A stretch of DNA of 64,000 nucleotides from JBCCJA01 sp039045975 (lineage in GTDB: Bacteria > Planctomycetota > Planctomycetia > Planctomycetales > Planctomycetaceae): contig JBCCJA010000001.1 of NCBI GenBank assembly GCA_039045975.1, positions 186,001 through 250,000 of the forward strand, in the 5' to 3' direction. Below the pieces are notes generated by a model that made no database searches, was not told the DNA's origin, and worked only from the letters and a program-made list of their open reading frames with translations. This document shows, piece after piece, positions 36,547-45,514 of the stretch (positions within the stretch are counted from its first letter, which is position 1; each line of letters begins with the position of its first letter). Made by a program: the position numbers and the translations under genes.

Positions 36547-38157
36547 ATGAATATCGCAGTCCTTAAAAGACCTTGTTTTATCGCGGTCACATGGGTCGCA
36601 GGCCTCATTCCCGTTCAAGCGGAAATCACGACGTACGACTGGCCGACCGCCCCTGGCCAGGCGATCCGCTCGGAACACTACCGTGTTTTCGTCCGGGAAG
36701 GAGACGGCCCGGAGTCCGAGGTCGACGTCCTGCAGGCGAACGCGATTTATGAGGGCGGCCGATACGTCGACGGCGAAGCCGCCGATCTAAAGGGACGCAC
36801 GTTTTCGTTCGCACAGTTGTCCTACTTGCCCGGGCACAAACCGGCCCGGATCAGGATCGAGAAGATCTCGGGAGACCCGGCGGAAGCGATCTCGGTCGCC
36901 CCCCGGAGTTACAACCTTGTCACACGAACCGAGCCGGCCGAAAAAAAAGCGGTCGTCGAAATCGACCGGCCCTCGCGCTACTTTTCCGTGACTTTTGACG
37001 CCGACGACAATCGGACACGGTACCACGGCTGGATCAAACACATGCTGGCCGTGTTCGTCGATCCCGCGGAACGCGACATACCCAGACCCGGCGAAGCCGG
37101 CGTCGTCCGCTTCGACCCGGAACGCCCGGCACGGGATTACGCCACGGCACGCGTCGTCTATTTCCCGCCCGGCTATCACGATCTGACGGCCGCGCCAACG
37201 ACGAGCCTTATCCGCCGTGAAGGCGAGCTGCGGCTCGCAAACGGGCAGGCCGCCTATCTGGCCGGCGGTGCGTACGTTGAAGGACACATCTCCGGCGACG
37301 GCGAACGTCACAGGGTGTTCGGACGCGGCGTTCTCACGGGACGTAGATACGAATGGAACAAAAAAGTACGGCGCAGCTTCGTCGAACTCGGCGGCGAAGC
37401 GGTCGTCGAAGGAATCACGATCACGAGTCCGCCGTTACACGGCGTCGTCAGCGGCGACCGGTCAGAAATCCGGAACGTGAAGATCATGGGCTGGCACTGG
37501 AACAACGACGGATTTCGTCCCGGATGGCGGTCGAAGGTCCGGGACTGCTTCATGCGGTGCGCGGACGACTTTTTCTATAATTACGCGCTCGACGTCCGTC
37601 GGTGCGTCCTGTGGCCCGCCCACAACGGCAGCATCCTAACATTCGGCTGGCAAGACCGCCCGGCGGGCGGGTCACTCCTCCAGAACATCGATATCATCAG
37701 TCCGGAATGGGTGGCACTTCAAAACAATAATGGACTTGTCATGAGTCAGAACACATATACATTCCGGCCGTCCGAAGGAACCACCGTTCTACGAGACATC
37801 CGGATTGAGGGAAGCATTCCGGGAATCGTAAACATCAAGCCCCACGCCAAGCGAGACGCTTGGGCTGATTCACCACGGCCACTTCCGAAGAGCGACCTTT
37901 CACGGATCGGACACATCGGTGAAATCCTTCTGGAAGACATCACAGTTGAGGACCAATTCTCGAGAGGTGTAATTCGAGGAGGCAAGCCGGCCATATCCGG
38001 AACCGACATTGTCTGGCCCGCACAGAACATCGCATTTACAAATGTATCAATCAGTGGTGTAGTCGTCGACGACTCAACAAAGCACAGATTCTTACGCATT
38101 GATACACAGACAACACGTAACCTCACGTTCTCATCCGACAGCAGAAAACGACAATAA
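36547..38157 (+). CDS. Secreted right-handed beta-helix hydrolase, GH28/GH49-like
   Basis: The 536-residue protein has a signal peptide (MNIAVLKRPCFIAVTWVAGLIPVQA), an N-terminal beta-domain (about 30-215) and a parallel beta-helix (about 220-520). VYFPPGYHDL, GWHWNNDGFRPGW and CFMRCADDFFYNYALDVRRC place NND and DD acidic residues as in GH49 dextranases and GH28 polygalacturonases. A separate N-terminal beta-domain before the helix favours GH49-like. The substrate could be a different backbone from dextran. Base composition is high in G+C at the 5' end and drops toward the 3' end, unlike the upstream genes. Confidence 0.72.
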   Translation: MNIAVLKRPCFIAVTWVAGLIPVQAEITTYDWPTAPGQAIRSEHYRVFVREGDGPESEVDVLQANAIYEGGRYVDGEAADLKGRTFSFAQLSYLPGHKPARIRIEKISGDPAEAISVAPRSYNLVTRTEPAEKKAVVEIDRPSRYFSVTFDADDNRTRYHGWIKHMLAVFVDPAERDIPRPGEAGVVRFDPERPARDYATARVVYFPPGYHDLTAAPTTSLIRREGELRLANGQAAYLAGGAYVEGHISGDGERHRVFGRGVLTGRRYEWNKKVRRSFVELGGEAVVEGITITSPPLHGVVSGDRSEIRNVKIMGWHWNNDGFRPGWRSKVRDCFMRCADDFFYNYALDVRRCVLWPAHNGSILTFGWQDRPAGGSLLQNIDIISPEWVALQNNNGLVMSQNTYTFRPSEGTTVLRDIRIEGSIPGIVNIKPHAKRDAWADSPRPLPKSDLSRIGHIGEILLEDITVEDQFSRGVIRGGKPAISGTDIVWPAQNIAFTNVSISGVVVDDSTKHRFLRIDTQTTRNLTFSSDSRKRQ

Positions 38158-38724
38158 CGGGAACACATCAAGACACACGACAACCTGCAAGATCACGCGA
38201 TATTCGGTGTCGCGCCCGTCCGACAAATATGGCTCACTGCCGATAGTTCAGGGCTATGCTCGCCATTAACAAAACGCTTATAGGAGCGATCCGCTCATCC
38301 GCCATGCCCGACACCCGAATGCATATTATATATATTTACCACCCGTGTCACGCTTCAATCATATCGGAACACATTACACGAACATAATATTTAGACCTGC
38401 CACAAGAACGCCTACCCACTAGCAGAAAACGCACGCTCCACACTTCTGAACACCTACAAACCTCCGCATTTATACATGATAGCACACACACCCCCGCCGA
38501 AGCCTTGCACTCAATCTTGCAACAACGGCGATGTGGAGCCCGTAGCCACCGACCCTAAGCCCGGGATCGCCAACATCTCCATGATTAAGTAATACTGACC
38601 TACGTCACGCAACGCCTTCATCGCACTATTTAACTTATACACGACACATAGAGGTCACCAGTGCATTCAGTCAAGTGAATGCCTACTCGTACTCTCACAC
38701 AAAGCCAGAAGAGTACATTAATCC
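38158..38724. other. A+T-richer intergenic stretch
   Basis: These 567 bases contain no gene-like frame. They include A+T-rich runs around 38320-38400 (for example CATATTATATATATTTACC) quite unlike the surrounding locus. They probably carry the promoter of the GH2 gene at 38725 and may mark the edge of acquired DNA. I saw no tRNA, attachment repeat or transposase remnant here. Confidence 0.5.
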
Positions 38725-41253
38725 TTGATCACAAGCAAGGCCGTACAAATGAATGCTTTGCCACCAGAGCATAAGCCGTGGGCGTTACCAGCACCTTCAA
38801 ATTTATTTTTTGGAACACAAGCCTTTTCGGATCACTGGTGTTCCCCTTTGCATGCAAGCCTACGAATATCCTTCGCTTGCATATTGTACACTTTATGCAT
38901 CCAGGGCGTATCGGCCGAAGAGTCACGCGTAACACTGGCCATCAACCAAGACTGGAAGTTTACGCGGGAAGACCCGAGCGAGGCTTATCTGCCGCATTTT
39001 GACATATCAAACTGGCGCACCGTCGCAGTCCCCCATGACTGGAGTATCGAAGATATACCCGGGACAGAAAGCCCGTTCGCCTCGACTGCGATAGGCGGTG
39101 AGTCTACCGGATTTACGATCGGAGGTGTCGGCTGGTATGCAAAAGACCTCTCCTTAAACAGAAATTTTCGTGACAAACGAATCACAATCGAGTTCGACGG
39201 CGTCTACCAGAACTCGGACGTCTGGATTAACGGGAAGCACCTCGGAAATCACCCAAACGGATATACCGCTTTTGTTTATGACCTCACAGAACACGTCAAA
39301 ACCGACGGAACCGCGAACCGTCTAGTGGTGCGCGTTCACAATGATCAGCCAAATAGCAGGTGGTACTCAGGTTCTGGCATTTATAGACACGTTTCACTCC
39401 GAGCGACAGGTCAGATTTTCATCCCTCATCACGGAACGTTCGTAAAGACTTCCGAGCTATCAGACAACAGTGCCTTACTTTCTGTCGAAACTGAAGTAAA
39501 TAACTCGTCACCGAATGCTCGTTCGGTTCTAGTCGAACTGTCGGTCGAGAATGAAGACGGCAGTATTGTCGCGAGAACCCATAAGCGGATCGACGCGAAG
39601 GCCTCGGCCAAGCAAACAGTGAAGCAGCAAATTAGAGTCGCAGCGCCAAAGGCGTGGAGCCCAGAGCGTCCTGCGCTGTACAGGCTGCGAACGGCGCTCA
39701 GGGTCAATGCGACCACGACCGATGAGGCCTCTACGACATTCGGCATCCGTACAATCGCTTTTTCGCCAAGCGAGGGGTTTCTCCTCAACGGGACGTCGTG
39801 CAAATTACGTGGTGGTAACTTACACCACGGGAACGGACCACTCGGAGCACGAGAGTACCCTCGTGCTGCCGAACGTCGTGTCGCCTTAATGAAGTCTAAT
39901 GGATTTAACGCGATACGCACCGCACACAATCCGCCTTCCACCACGTTTTTGGAGGCCTGCGACCGACTTGGGATGCTTGTCATAGAGGAAGCCTTTGACA
40001 GCTGGATCTACGGCAAGCGCAGAAACGACTACCACAAGTACTTCAACAAGACGTGGAAGGACGATATCGCGAGTATGGTACGGAGAGATCGTAACCATCC
40101 GTCCGTTATCATGTGGAGTACGGGCAATGAGATTCGCCGCAAGACCTCTCCCGACGTAATTATGGCAGGCCAACAACTTGTCAAGCAGATCAAATACTAT
40201 GACCCGACGCGACCTGCCACCGTGGGTGTCCACATGGGCGGCGAAGACTGGGAGGCCATCCGGTCGGGATACATGAGTCCGTACAAAGTCGTGGGCTACA
40301 ACTACCAGCCGAGCAGATATGCCAATGATTTTGCGGAATACCCCGAACGCCTGTTGTACGGCTCGGAGTCTGCGATCAGCGACATGTTCCCTTATCTTAT
40401 GGAGGCCCGAGATAAACATTATGTGATAGGCGATTTCGCATGGGCAGGATTTGATTACCTGGGTGAAGCCGGCCTTGGTTGGACCCACAAACGCGAATAT
40501 CCCTGGACCGTAGCTTACTGCGGTGATCTCGATTTGTGTGGATTTAAAAGGCCGCAATCGTATTACCGGGAAGTGCTGTGGGATACCGGAAAACGAGTGG
40601 CGGTGTTTGTTGAGTCACCCAAGCCGACGTTCGATGACTATAAGACGTCAAGGTGGTCTTACGATGATGTACACCCAAGCTGGACGTGGCCCGGACAGGA
40701 AGGAAAAGACATGAATGTCCACGTCTACTCGAACTGCGAGAGTGTAGCTCTGACGTTGAACGGATCACAAATCGCAACGAGCAAAACAAATCGATCCACT
40801 CAATATAAAGCAAAGTTTCGCATTCCGTACACTCCAGGGACTTTGGCCGTCACCGGCTATGACGGTAAAAATATTGCTGGGGAGTGCAAGCTACAAACGG
40901 TAGCCGATCCACACACGCTACGATTGGCAGCCGACCGTCCCCTCATCAGAGCCGACGGTGAAGATCTTGCGTTTGTCACCATCGAAGTCGTTGATCGGCA
41001 CGGCAATCGTCACCCGTCAGCGAGACGGCTGATTGAATATGAATTCGAAGGAACCGGCGGGGAAGTCATCGCATTCGGCAGTGCTAATCCAAGGAGCATA
41101 GAGAGTTTCCAACAATCGCGAAGAACATGCTTTGAAGGCCGGTGCCTTCTAGTGGTAAGAGCAACAAGAGAAGAAGGGGATCTCGCAATTCACGTGACTT
41201 CTGAAGGACTCAAGCCCGGACACATCACCATTAGCTCCAAGCGAGAGGAATAA
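38725..41253 (+). CDS. Secreted GH2 family glycosidase, beta-galactosidase-like
   Basis: The 842-residue frame holds the GH2 order: sugar-binding jelly-roll (about 70-215; WRTVAVPHDWSIED, NGKHLGNHPNGYTAFVYDLT), Ig-like domain, then a TIM barrel (FLLNGTSCKLRGGNLHHGNG, ARTAHNPPS-type motif, MWSTGNE with likely acid/base Glu469, YGSES with likely nucleophile Glu548). Later beta-domains with ADGEDLAFVTIEVVD end it. The signal peptide (ISFACILYTLCIQGVSA) lies about 48 residues in, so a TTG at 38848 may be the real start. The gene is markedly lower in G+C than the sulfatases. It could remove beta-galactose or alpha-L-arabinopyranose residues, both known in GH2. Confidence 0.88.
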   Translation: MITSKAVQMNALPPEHKPWALPAPSNLFFGTQAFSDHWCSPLHASLRISFACILYTLCIQGVSAEESRVTLAINQDWKFTREDPSEAYLPHFDISNWRTVAVPHDWSIEDIPGTESPFASTAIGGESTGFTIGGVGWYAKDLSLNRNFRDKRITIEFDGVYQNSDVWINGKHLGNHPNGYTAFVYDLTEHVKTDGTANRLVVRVHNDQPNSRWYSGSGIYRHVSLRATGQIFIPHHGTFVKTSELSDNSALLSVETEVNNSSPNARSVLVELSVENEDGSIVARTHKRIDAKASAKQTVKQQIRVAAPKAWSPERPALYRLRTALRVNATTTDEASTTFGIRTIAFSPSEGFLLNGTSCKLRGGNLHHGNGPLGAREYPRAAERRVALMKSNGFNAIRTAHNPPSTTFLEACDRLGMLVIEEAFDSWIYGKRRNDYHKYFNKTWKDDIASMVRRDRNHPSVIMWSTGNEIRRKTSPDVIMAGQQLVKQIKYYDPTRPATVGVHMGGEDWEAIRSGYMSPYKVVGYNYQPSRYANDFAEYPERLLYGSESAISDMFPYLMEARDKHYVIGDFAWAGFDYLGEAGLGWTHKREYPWTVAYCGDLDLCGFKRPQSYYREVLWDTGKRVAVFVESPKPTFDDYKTSRWSYDDVHPSWTWPGQEGKDMNVHVYSNCESVALTLNGSQIATSKTNRSTQYKAKFRIPYTPGTLAVTGYDGKNIAGECKLQTVADPHTLRLAADRPLIRADGEDLAFVTIEVVDRHGNRHPSARRLIEYEFEGTGGEVIAFGSANPRSIESFQQSRRTCFEGRCLLVVRATREEGDLAIHVTSEGLKPGHITISSKREE

Positions 41254-41559
41254 CTTCTATCTCTCAACAATGCAGTAAGTGCCCCCTTCAACGAGTCGAC
41301 GTTCGGGGTGAGACTCGGCTACGAACGGGACGTTTTCGAGCGGTGAAGAGTATGATGCCGCGGGTGTATAAACATCGCCTGGAGTGGATCATCGCCATAC
41401 TACGTGAGGCTGCGGTCGCCTCAGCTCAAGAGCAGACAGTCCCTGAGGCGTGTCGTTAACTTGTGGACTCGTTAAAGGGCGGCACGTCAATGGAATGGAT
41501 GGTCTACTGACTGAGACAACCAAACGCTTTAAGACGCAATCAAAAATCTGAGATCAAAC
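41254..41559. other. Intergenic stretch holding an IS3 stub
   Basis: The 306 bases between the two GH2 genes contain a broken IS3-type OrfA start (41355-41459) and otherwise no gene. The promoter of the second GH2 gene is probably in the last 100 bases. Confidence 0.5.
41355..41459 (+). pseudogene. IS3-type transposase OrfA, N-terminal remnant
   Basis: Thirty-four codons read MPRVYKHRLEWIIAILREA, continuing to EQTVPEACR before a TAA. This matches the N-terminal helix-turn-helix of IS3-family OrfA proteins (pattern RKRHxPEQIIAKLREAE...GKTVxEVCR) found often in planctomycetes. The remainder of OrfA and all of OrfB are missing. It marks past transposition between the two GH2 genes. Confidence 0.7.
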
Positions 41560-43872
41560 ATGCGAATCCTACCTGTTTTCATCGTGGCAATCCTCTGCAC
41601 AGGACTGTCCACACCTGGCCGGACACAAGAAATCGTTGACGTGTGGCGTTACACGTTGCGTCGGCCCGCGGATGGTTGGCGGCAAGCGAACTTTGACGAC
41701 GCCGATTGGAGAAAAGGGTTCGGCGGGTTCGGCGCGCGTGGCACTCCGGGCGGTCGCATTGGCACTACATGGACAACTAATAGCATTTGGCTGCGGAAGT
41801 CGTTCGCGTTGGAGTCGATTCCCGCGAAGCCGGCTTTGCTGATGCAGCATGATGAGGACGCCGAGGTCTACATCAACGGCAAGCAGGTGGCGAAGGTCAT
41901 CGGGTTCGTCAGGAATTACATCGTCGTTCCGCTTGACGGCGAAAAGACCTCAGCCTTGAAAGCTGGGCACAACACAATGGCCGTTCACTGCAAGCAAACC
42001 AGTGGTGGCCAGTTCATCGATGTGCACTTGATCGACGCAGACAACGTGCCGAAGCTTCCGGAGCCGAAACACAGCACGAAGCCGTTCATTTCGGAGCTGA
42101 CTACAGAATGGGGTGAAGGCGTCACCGAAGAAAACGCCTGGACCGAGTACCCGCGTCCGCGAATGAAACGTGACGACTGGACGAACTTGAACGGAAATTG
42201 GGAGTACGCCGTCACATCGATTGATGTGACGGAATCGCCCGCCGAATGGAACGGGAAGATTCTGGTCCCCTACTGTCTCGAGTCAAAACTCGGTGGGGTT
42301 CAGCGCCTGCTCCACGCGACCGAAGCTCTCTGGTACCGTCGGACGTTTTCGCTTGCGAAGTCATCGGGGCGAAAGTGGCTGCTAAACTTCGAGGCCGTCG
42401 ATTATAGTTGCGAAGTATTCGTCAACGGGAAGTCGGTCGGAACGCACGTTGGCGGCAACGATCCGTTCTCGTTCGATATCTCTGCAGCGGTCCAACAAGG
42501 CGACAACGAACTCGTCGTCCGCGTCGAAGACGCGACCGAAGAGTTTCAACTGCGCGGTAAGCAGGTCATCAATGCGCGAGGTATCTGGTACACACAGGTA
42601 TCAGGGATCTGGCAAACGGTTTGGCTGGAAGAGGTTAGCGATAAACATATCGACGATGTGAAGATCTGCACTTCTGCCGAAGCCGGTACGATCACGATAG
42701 AAACAAAGACCGACGCGGATCATATAGTCGAAGTGCTCATCAAAGACGGCGGCAGAATCGTCGCGCGAAAACGCGGCGGCAAGAAACTCACGATCAAAGT
42801 GCCCGACGCCAAACTGTGGACGCCGAGCAATCCGCATCTTTACGACGTGGTCGTCGCTCTGCTCGATGATAAGGAGCAGAACATCGACATGGTCCAGTCA
42901 TACGCCGGCATTCGCGATGTTGGCAAAGTCAAAGATGCGGACGGACACTGGCGTTTTACTCTTAACGGCGAAATCATTTTTCATTTCGGACCGCTTGATC
43001 AGGGTTGGTGGCCGGACGGGCTGCTGACTCCGCCATCTGACGAAGCCATGCTGTTCGACATCGAATGGCTGAAGAGTGCTGGCTTCAACATGATTCGCAA
43101 GCATATCAAGGTTGAACCGCGGCGCTATTACTACCACTGTGATCGGCTAGGCATGATGGTTTGGCAGGATCATGTCAGCGGAGGCGTCGGCAACAAGGCG
43201 TGGCCAAAGTGGACTCGGCTGAAGCCGGACCCGGTCGATGCGAAGTGGCCGGAAAAACAACACAAGCAATTCATGCTGGAACTCGACCGCATGATTACGT
43301 CGCTAGAGAGTCACCCGTCGGTTGTGAGTTGGGTGCCGTTTAATGAACGCTGGGGCCAGCACATGACGATGGAAGTCGGCAGGTGGACAGTTGAGCGTGA
43401 TCCGTCACGCTTGGTCAATGTCGCAAGCGGTGGAAACTTTTGGCCAGTCGGTGATGTCGTCGATGCGCATAAGTATCCGCATCCGGAGTTTCCCTTCGAG
43501 GATGGAGCGGACGGGCGTTTTGACGACTACATTAAAGTCATGGGCGAATTCGGTGGCCACGGTTACCCAGTGAAAGGACATCTCTGGGACATGAACCGAC
43601 GCAACTGGGGCTATGGCGGATTGCCTCAGAGCGAAGCCGAATACGAAGAACGCTACGCGACGTCACTGAAAATGCTCAACGACCTGCGCGGCCAGGGCAT
43701 TGCAGCAGGCGTCTACACCCAAACGACCGACGTCGAAGGAGAGATCAATGGCTTAATGACTTACGATCGAAAGGTCATCAAAATCCCGGCGAAAGATTTG
43801 GCAGATATGCATAAGGTTCTCTTCACCAAAACTCCAAAGAAAGTAGCCAAGGCCGACCAGTTCAATAAATAA
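41560..43872 (+). CDS. Secreted GH2 family glycosidase
   Basis: The 770-residue protein has a signal peptide (ILPVFIVAILCTGLSTPGRTQ). An extra N-terminal beta-domain (about 25-155; NFDDADWRKGFGGFG, YINGKQVAKV) comes first. The GH2 sugar-binding domain (about 190-360; NLNGNWEYAV, WYRRTFSL, FVNGKSVGTHVGGNDPFSFDI), an Ig-like domain and the TIM barrel follow. WVPFNERWG gives the likely acid/base Glu596 and KVMGEFGG the likely nucleophile Glu663. This type is frequent in planctomycetes and Bacteroidetes as a beta-galactosidase or glucuronidase-like enzyme of unsettled specificity. Its G+C lies between that of the sulfatases and the preceding GH2 gene. Confidence 0.88.
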   Translation: MRILPVFIVAILCTGLSTPGRTQEIVDVWRYTLRRPADGWRQANFDDADWRKGFGGFGARGTPGGRIGTTWTTNSIWLRKSFALESIPAKPALLMQHDEDAEVYINGKQVAKVIGFVRNYIVVPLDGEKTSALKAGHNTMAVHCKQTSGGQFIDVHLIDADNVPKLPEPKHSTKPFISELTTEWGEGVTEENAWTEYPRPRMKRDDWTNLNGNWEYAVTSIDVTESPAEWNGKILVPYCLESKLGGVQRLLHATEALWYRRTFSLAKSSGRKWLLNFEAVDYSCEVFVNGKSVGTHVGGNDPFSFDISAAVQQGDNELVVRVEDATEEFQLRGKQVINARGIWYTQVSGIWQTVWLEEVSDKHIDDVKICTSAEAGTITIETKTDADHIVEVLIKDGGRIVARKRGGKKLTIKVPDAKLWTPSNPHLYDVVVALLDDKEQNIDMVQSYAGIRDVGKVKDADGHWRFTLNGEIIFHFGPLDQGWWPDGLLTPPSDEAMLFDIEWLKSAGFNMIRKHIKVEPRRYYYHCDRLGMMVWQDHVSGGVGNKAWPKWTRLKPDPVDAKWPEKQHKQFMLELDRMITSLESHPSVVSWVPFNERWGQHMTMEVGRWTVERDPSRLVNVASGGNFWPVGDVVDAHKYPHPEFPFEDGADGRFDDYIKVMGEFGGHGYPVKGHLWDMNRRNWGYGGLPQSEAEYEERYATSLKMLNDLRGQGIAAGVYTQTTDVEGEINGLMTYDRKVIKIPAKDLADMHKVLFTKTPKKVAKADQFNK

Positions 43873-43947
43873 GCCTTTATTGAAGTCCGCACCGATCGTA
43901 AACCCGGTCCGGTAATGAAACCAGAGGTCACTCGCGTGGGAATGAAG
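43873..43947. other. Short spacer at the start of the mobile-element graveyard
   Basis: No gene is seen between the GH2 stop and the first transposase remnant. The stretch marks the 3' edge of the carbohydrate locus. Confidence 0.4.
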
Positions 43948-44025
43948 TTATATGATTGACGTGCCCAGCTCGTGCTGACGCAAAGCGAATTCGATCTGCT
44001 CGTCGGTGTAACGCTTCCTAGGCAT
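43948..44025 (-). pseudogene. IS3-type transposase OrfA, N-terminal remnant
   Basis: On the minus strand 25 codons read MPRKRYTDEQIEFALRQHEL, then GTSII before TAA. This is the start of an IS3-family OrfA (pattern MxRKRxTxEQIxFALRQAExGT), cut after its first helix. It differs from the remnant at 41355, so two separate IS3-type insertions are recorded here. Confidence 0.65.
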
Positions 44026-44221
44026 CGGTCCTGCCCCTTTCCCGAAGGCGAAATGCGATCAAAAACTCGCACACGCGGTGGGTCAAGAAACGGGGGGAAG
44101 ATCACTACCTCAGGCGACAACCGAGCCATACGGAAAGTCTTATCAGATCAATTCGGAGGAAAAGTCCGATAACGGGGGTCGTGGGACAAGCCGCATGCGA
44201 CAGAATCGTCGCCCAGACCGA

Positions 44222-44257
44222 ATAAAAACGGGCACTTGCGAGGTTCGCAAGTGCCCG
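44222..44257 (-). terminator. Strong intrinsic terminator, minus strand
   Basis: A perfect 13-base-pair stem (CGGGCACTTGCGA at 44229-44241 with TCGCAAGTGCCCG at 44245-44257, loop GGT) is followed on the minus strand by TTTTTATT. This is a textbook rho-independent terminator. It lies about 210 bases past the end of the wrecked AI-2E transporter gene on the same strand, so it is probably that gene's, or an intervening lost gene's, terminator. Confidence 0.85.
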
Positions 44258-44467
44258 GAAGAGATGGAGGCGGGGGGTTTGCGTATGGAGGTTCTTTCAC
44301 GCCCAGGACCAGATGCCGCAAGCGATTACCTCACAGAAACTTAAGGATATCACAAGCCAGTCTGCCCGCTCGACAGGTCGCCTCAATCGGACCATGGATG
44401 CGGCTGATCTGATTACGAACACGCCGCGTCCCTGGCACGCGTATGAGCGACTCGCTGTATTTCGGGC

Positions 44468-44966
44468 TCACCCTGCCCAGCCCATCCACCGTGGCAGCAC
44501 GACCTCGCCGAGGATCACTTTGAGGCATCCGGCGGCGGGTAACGCGAGCAGCATTCCGTAAACGCTGCCCAGGAGGCCGCCGGCGAACAGGGCGATCAGG
44601 ACCGTCACGCTCGAGATCTCCATCGACTTCGACTGCACCAAGGTGTGATCACATAGTTCTCGACGAACTGCACGCCGTGAAAAACGAGGCTCGGCCAGAG
44701 CAACACCGCGGCCCAGTCGATAGCGCCTCCGCGTTTACCGCCTCCGCGTATGTCACGAACACGGCGACCGGCCAAAAGAGATATGACAGCAGCGGTGCCG
44801 CCCCGAGGACGCCACCGGCGAGGCCGAGCGGTAATGCGTAGGGCACGCTCACGACCGCCCAGCCGAGCGAGAGTGTGACGCAGAGGAAGACCATCGCGAG
44901 GAGTAGGCCCCGGATTTAGCCGCCGACGACCCGGTCCATCTTCCCGAGGACGTCGGTCGCTTTGTC
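44468..44966 (-). pseudogene. AI-2E family transporter, degraded C-terminal half
   Basis: Reading the minus strand with frame changes gives DKATDVLGKMDRVVGG, a TAA where Tyr is expected, then IRGLLLAMVFLCVTLSLGWA and VPYALPLGLAGGVLGAAPLL. After a frameshift come AIDWAAVLLWPSLVFHGVQF and VENYV, then LFAGGLLGSVYGMLLALPAA and LKVILGEVVLPRWMGWAG before TGA. These are the characteristic last transmembrane blocks of AI-2E/TqsA-type exporters. At least one nonsense codon and two frameshifts inactivate it, and its N-terminal half is gone at the border with a transposase remnant at about 44967. Confidence 0.8.
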
Positions 44967-44975
44967 CTGACGTAG

Positions 44976-45395
44976 GTCCCGCCGGAGACTGACCTTAAGA
45001 AGTTGGCGGAGATCGCCAGCTCGCGGTGGGCGGTCGAGGAATGCTTCGAGCAGGCGAAGCAGGAGACGGGGCTCGACGAGTACGAGGTCCGCAGCTGGGG
45101 CGGCTGGCATCGTCACGTGACGCTGTCGATTTTGGCGCACGCGACGCTGGCGGTGATCCGGGCAGCGGCGCGGGCGGTGGAAAAAAGGGGGAAAGCGGGG
45201 ACGGCGGAGGGGACGCGTCGGGCCTGATACCGTGAACGGTGCCGGAGTGTGCGTTGCGCGATCGCGCGGCTGATCTTTCGCCGCCCGGTCCTGCCGGCGT
45301 CGGTCGTGTCGTGGTCCCGCTGGCGTCGGCGCCACCAGTTCGTGGTGATGCGGTGCCACTACCAGAAGCAGGGCCACGACACGCCGGAAGAGTAA
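44976..45395 (+). pseudogene. IS701-like transposase, degraded C-terminal part
   Basis: The plus strand encodes VPPETDLKKLAEIASSRWAV, EECFEQAKQETGLDEYEVRS and WHRHVTLSILAHATLAVIRA in one frame. This is the conserved C-terminal DDE-fold end of IS701/IS4-type transposases, including the EECF...AK...GLDxYEVRSW block. After about 45215 the frame shifts (LIP, stop, TVPE), then returns as VRCAIARLIFRRPVLPASVV and SWSRWRRRHQ. The N-terminal two thirds and the terminal repeats are missing. Its left end abuts the AI-2E remnant exactly, as after an insertion followed by deletion. Confidence 0.75.
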
Positions 45396-45514
45396 GTGCA
45401 ACTGTACTACTACAGCATTTCCATTTGATCTATGGCACGCGTCCGGGCTCGCGGCGTTTGATTTTGCGAGCCGCACGGCTTCCATCGCGGCACAGATCAG
45501 CACGAAGTGCTGTA

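Noticed and set aside
45003..45227. Short frame taken as an intact small protein
   Set aside because: Its content is only the C-terminal block of an IS701-like transposase, interrupted on both sides.
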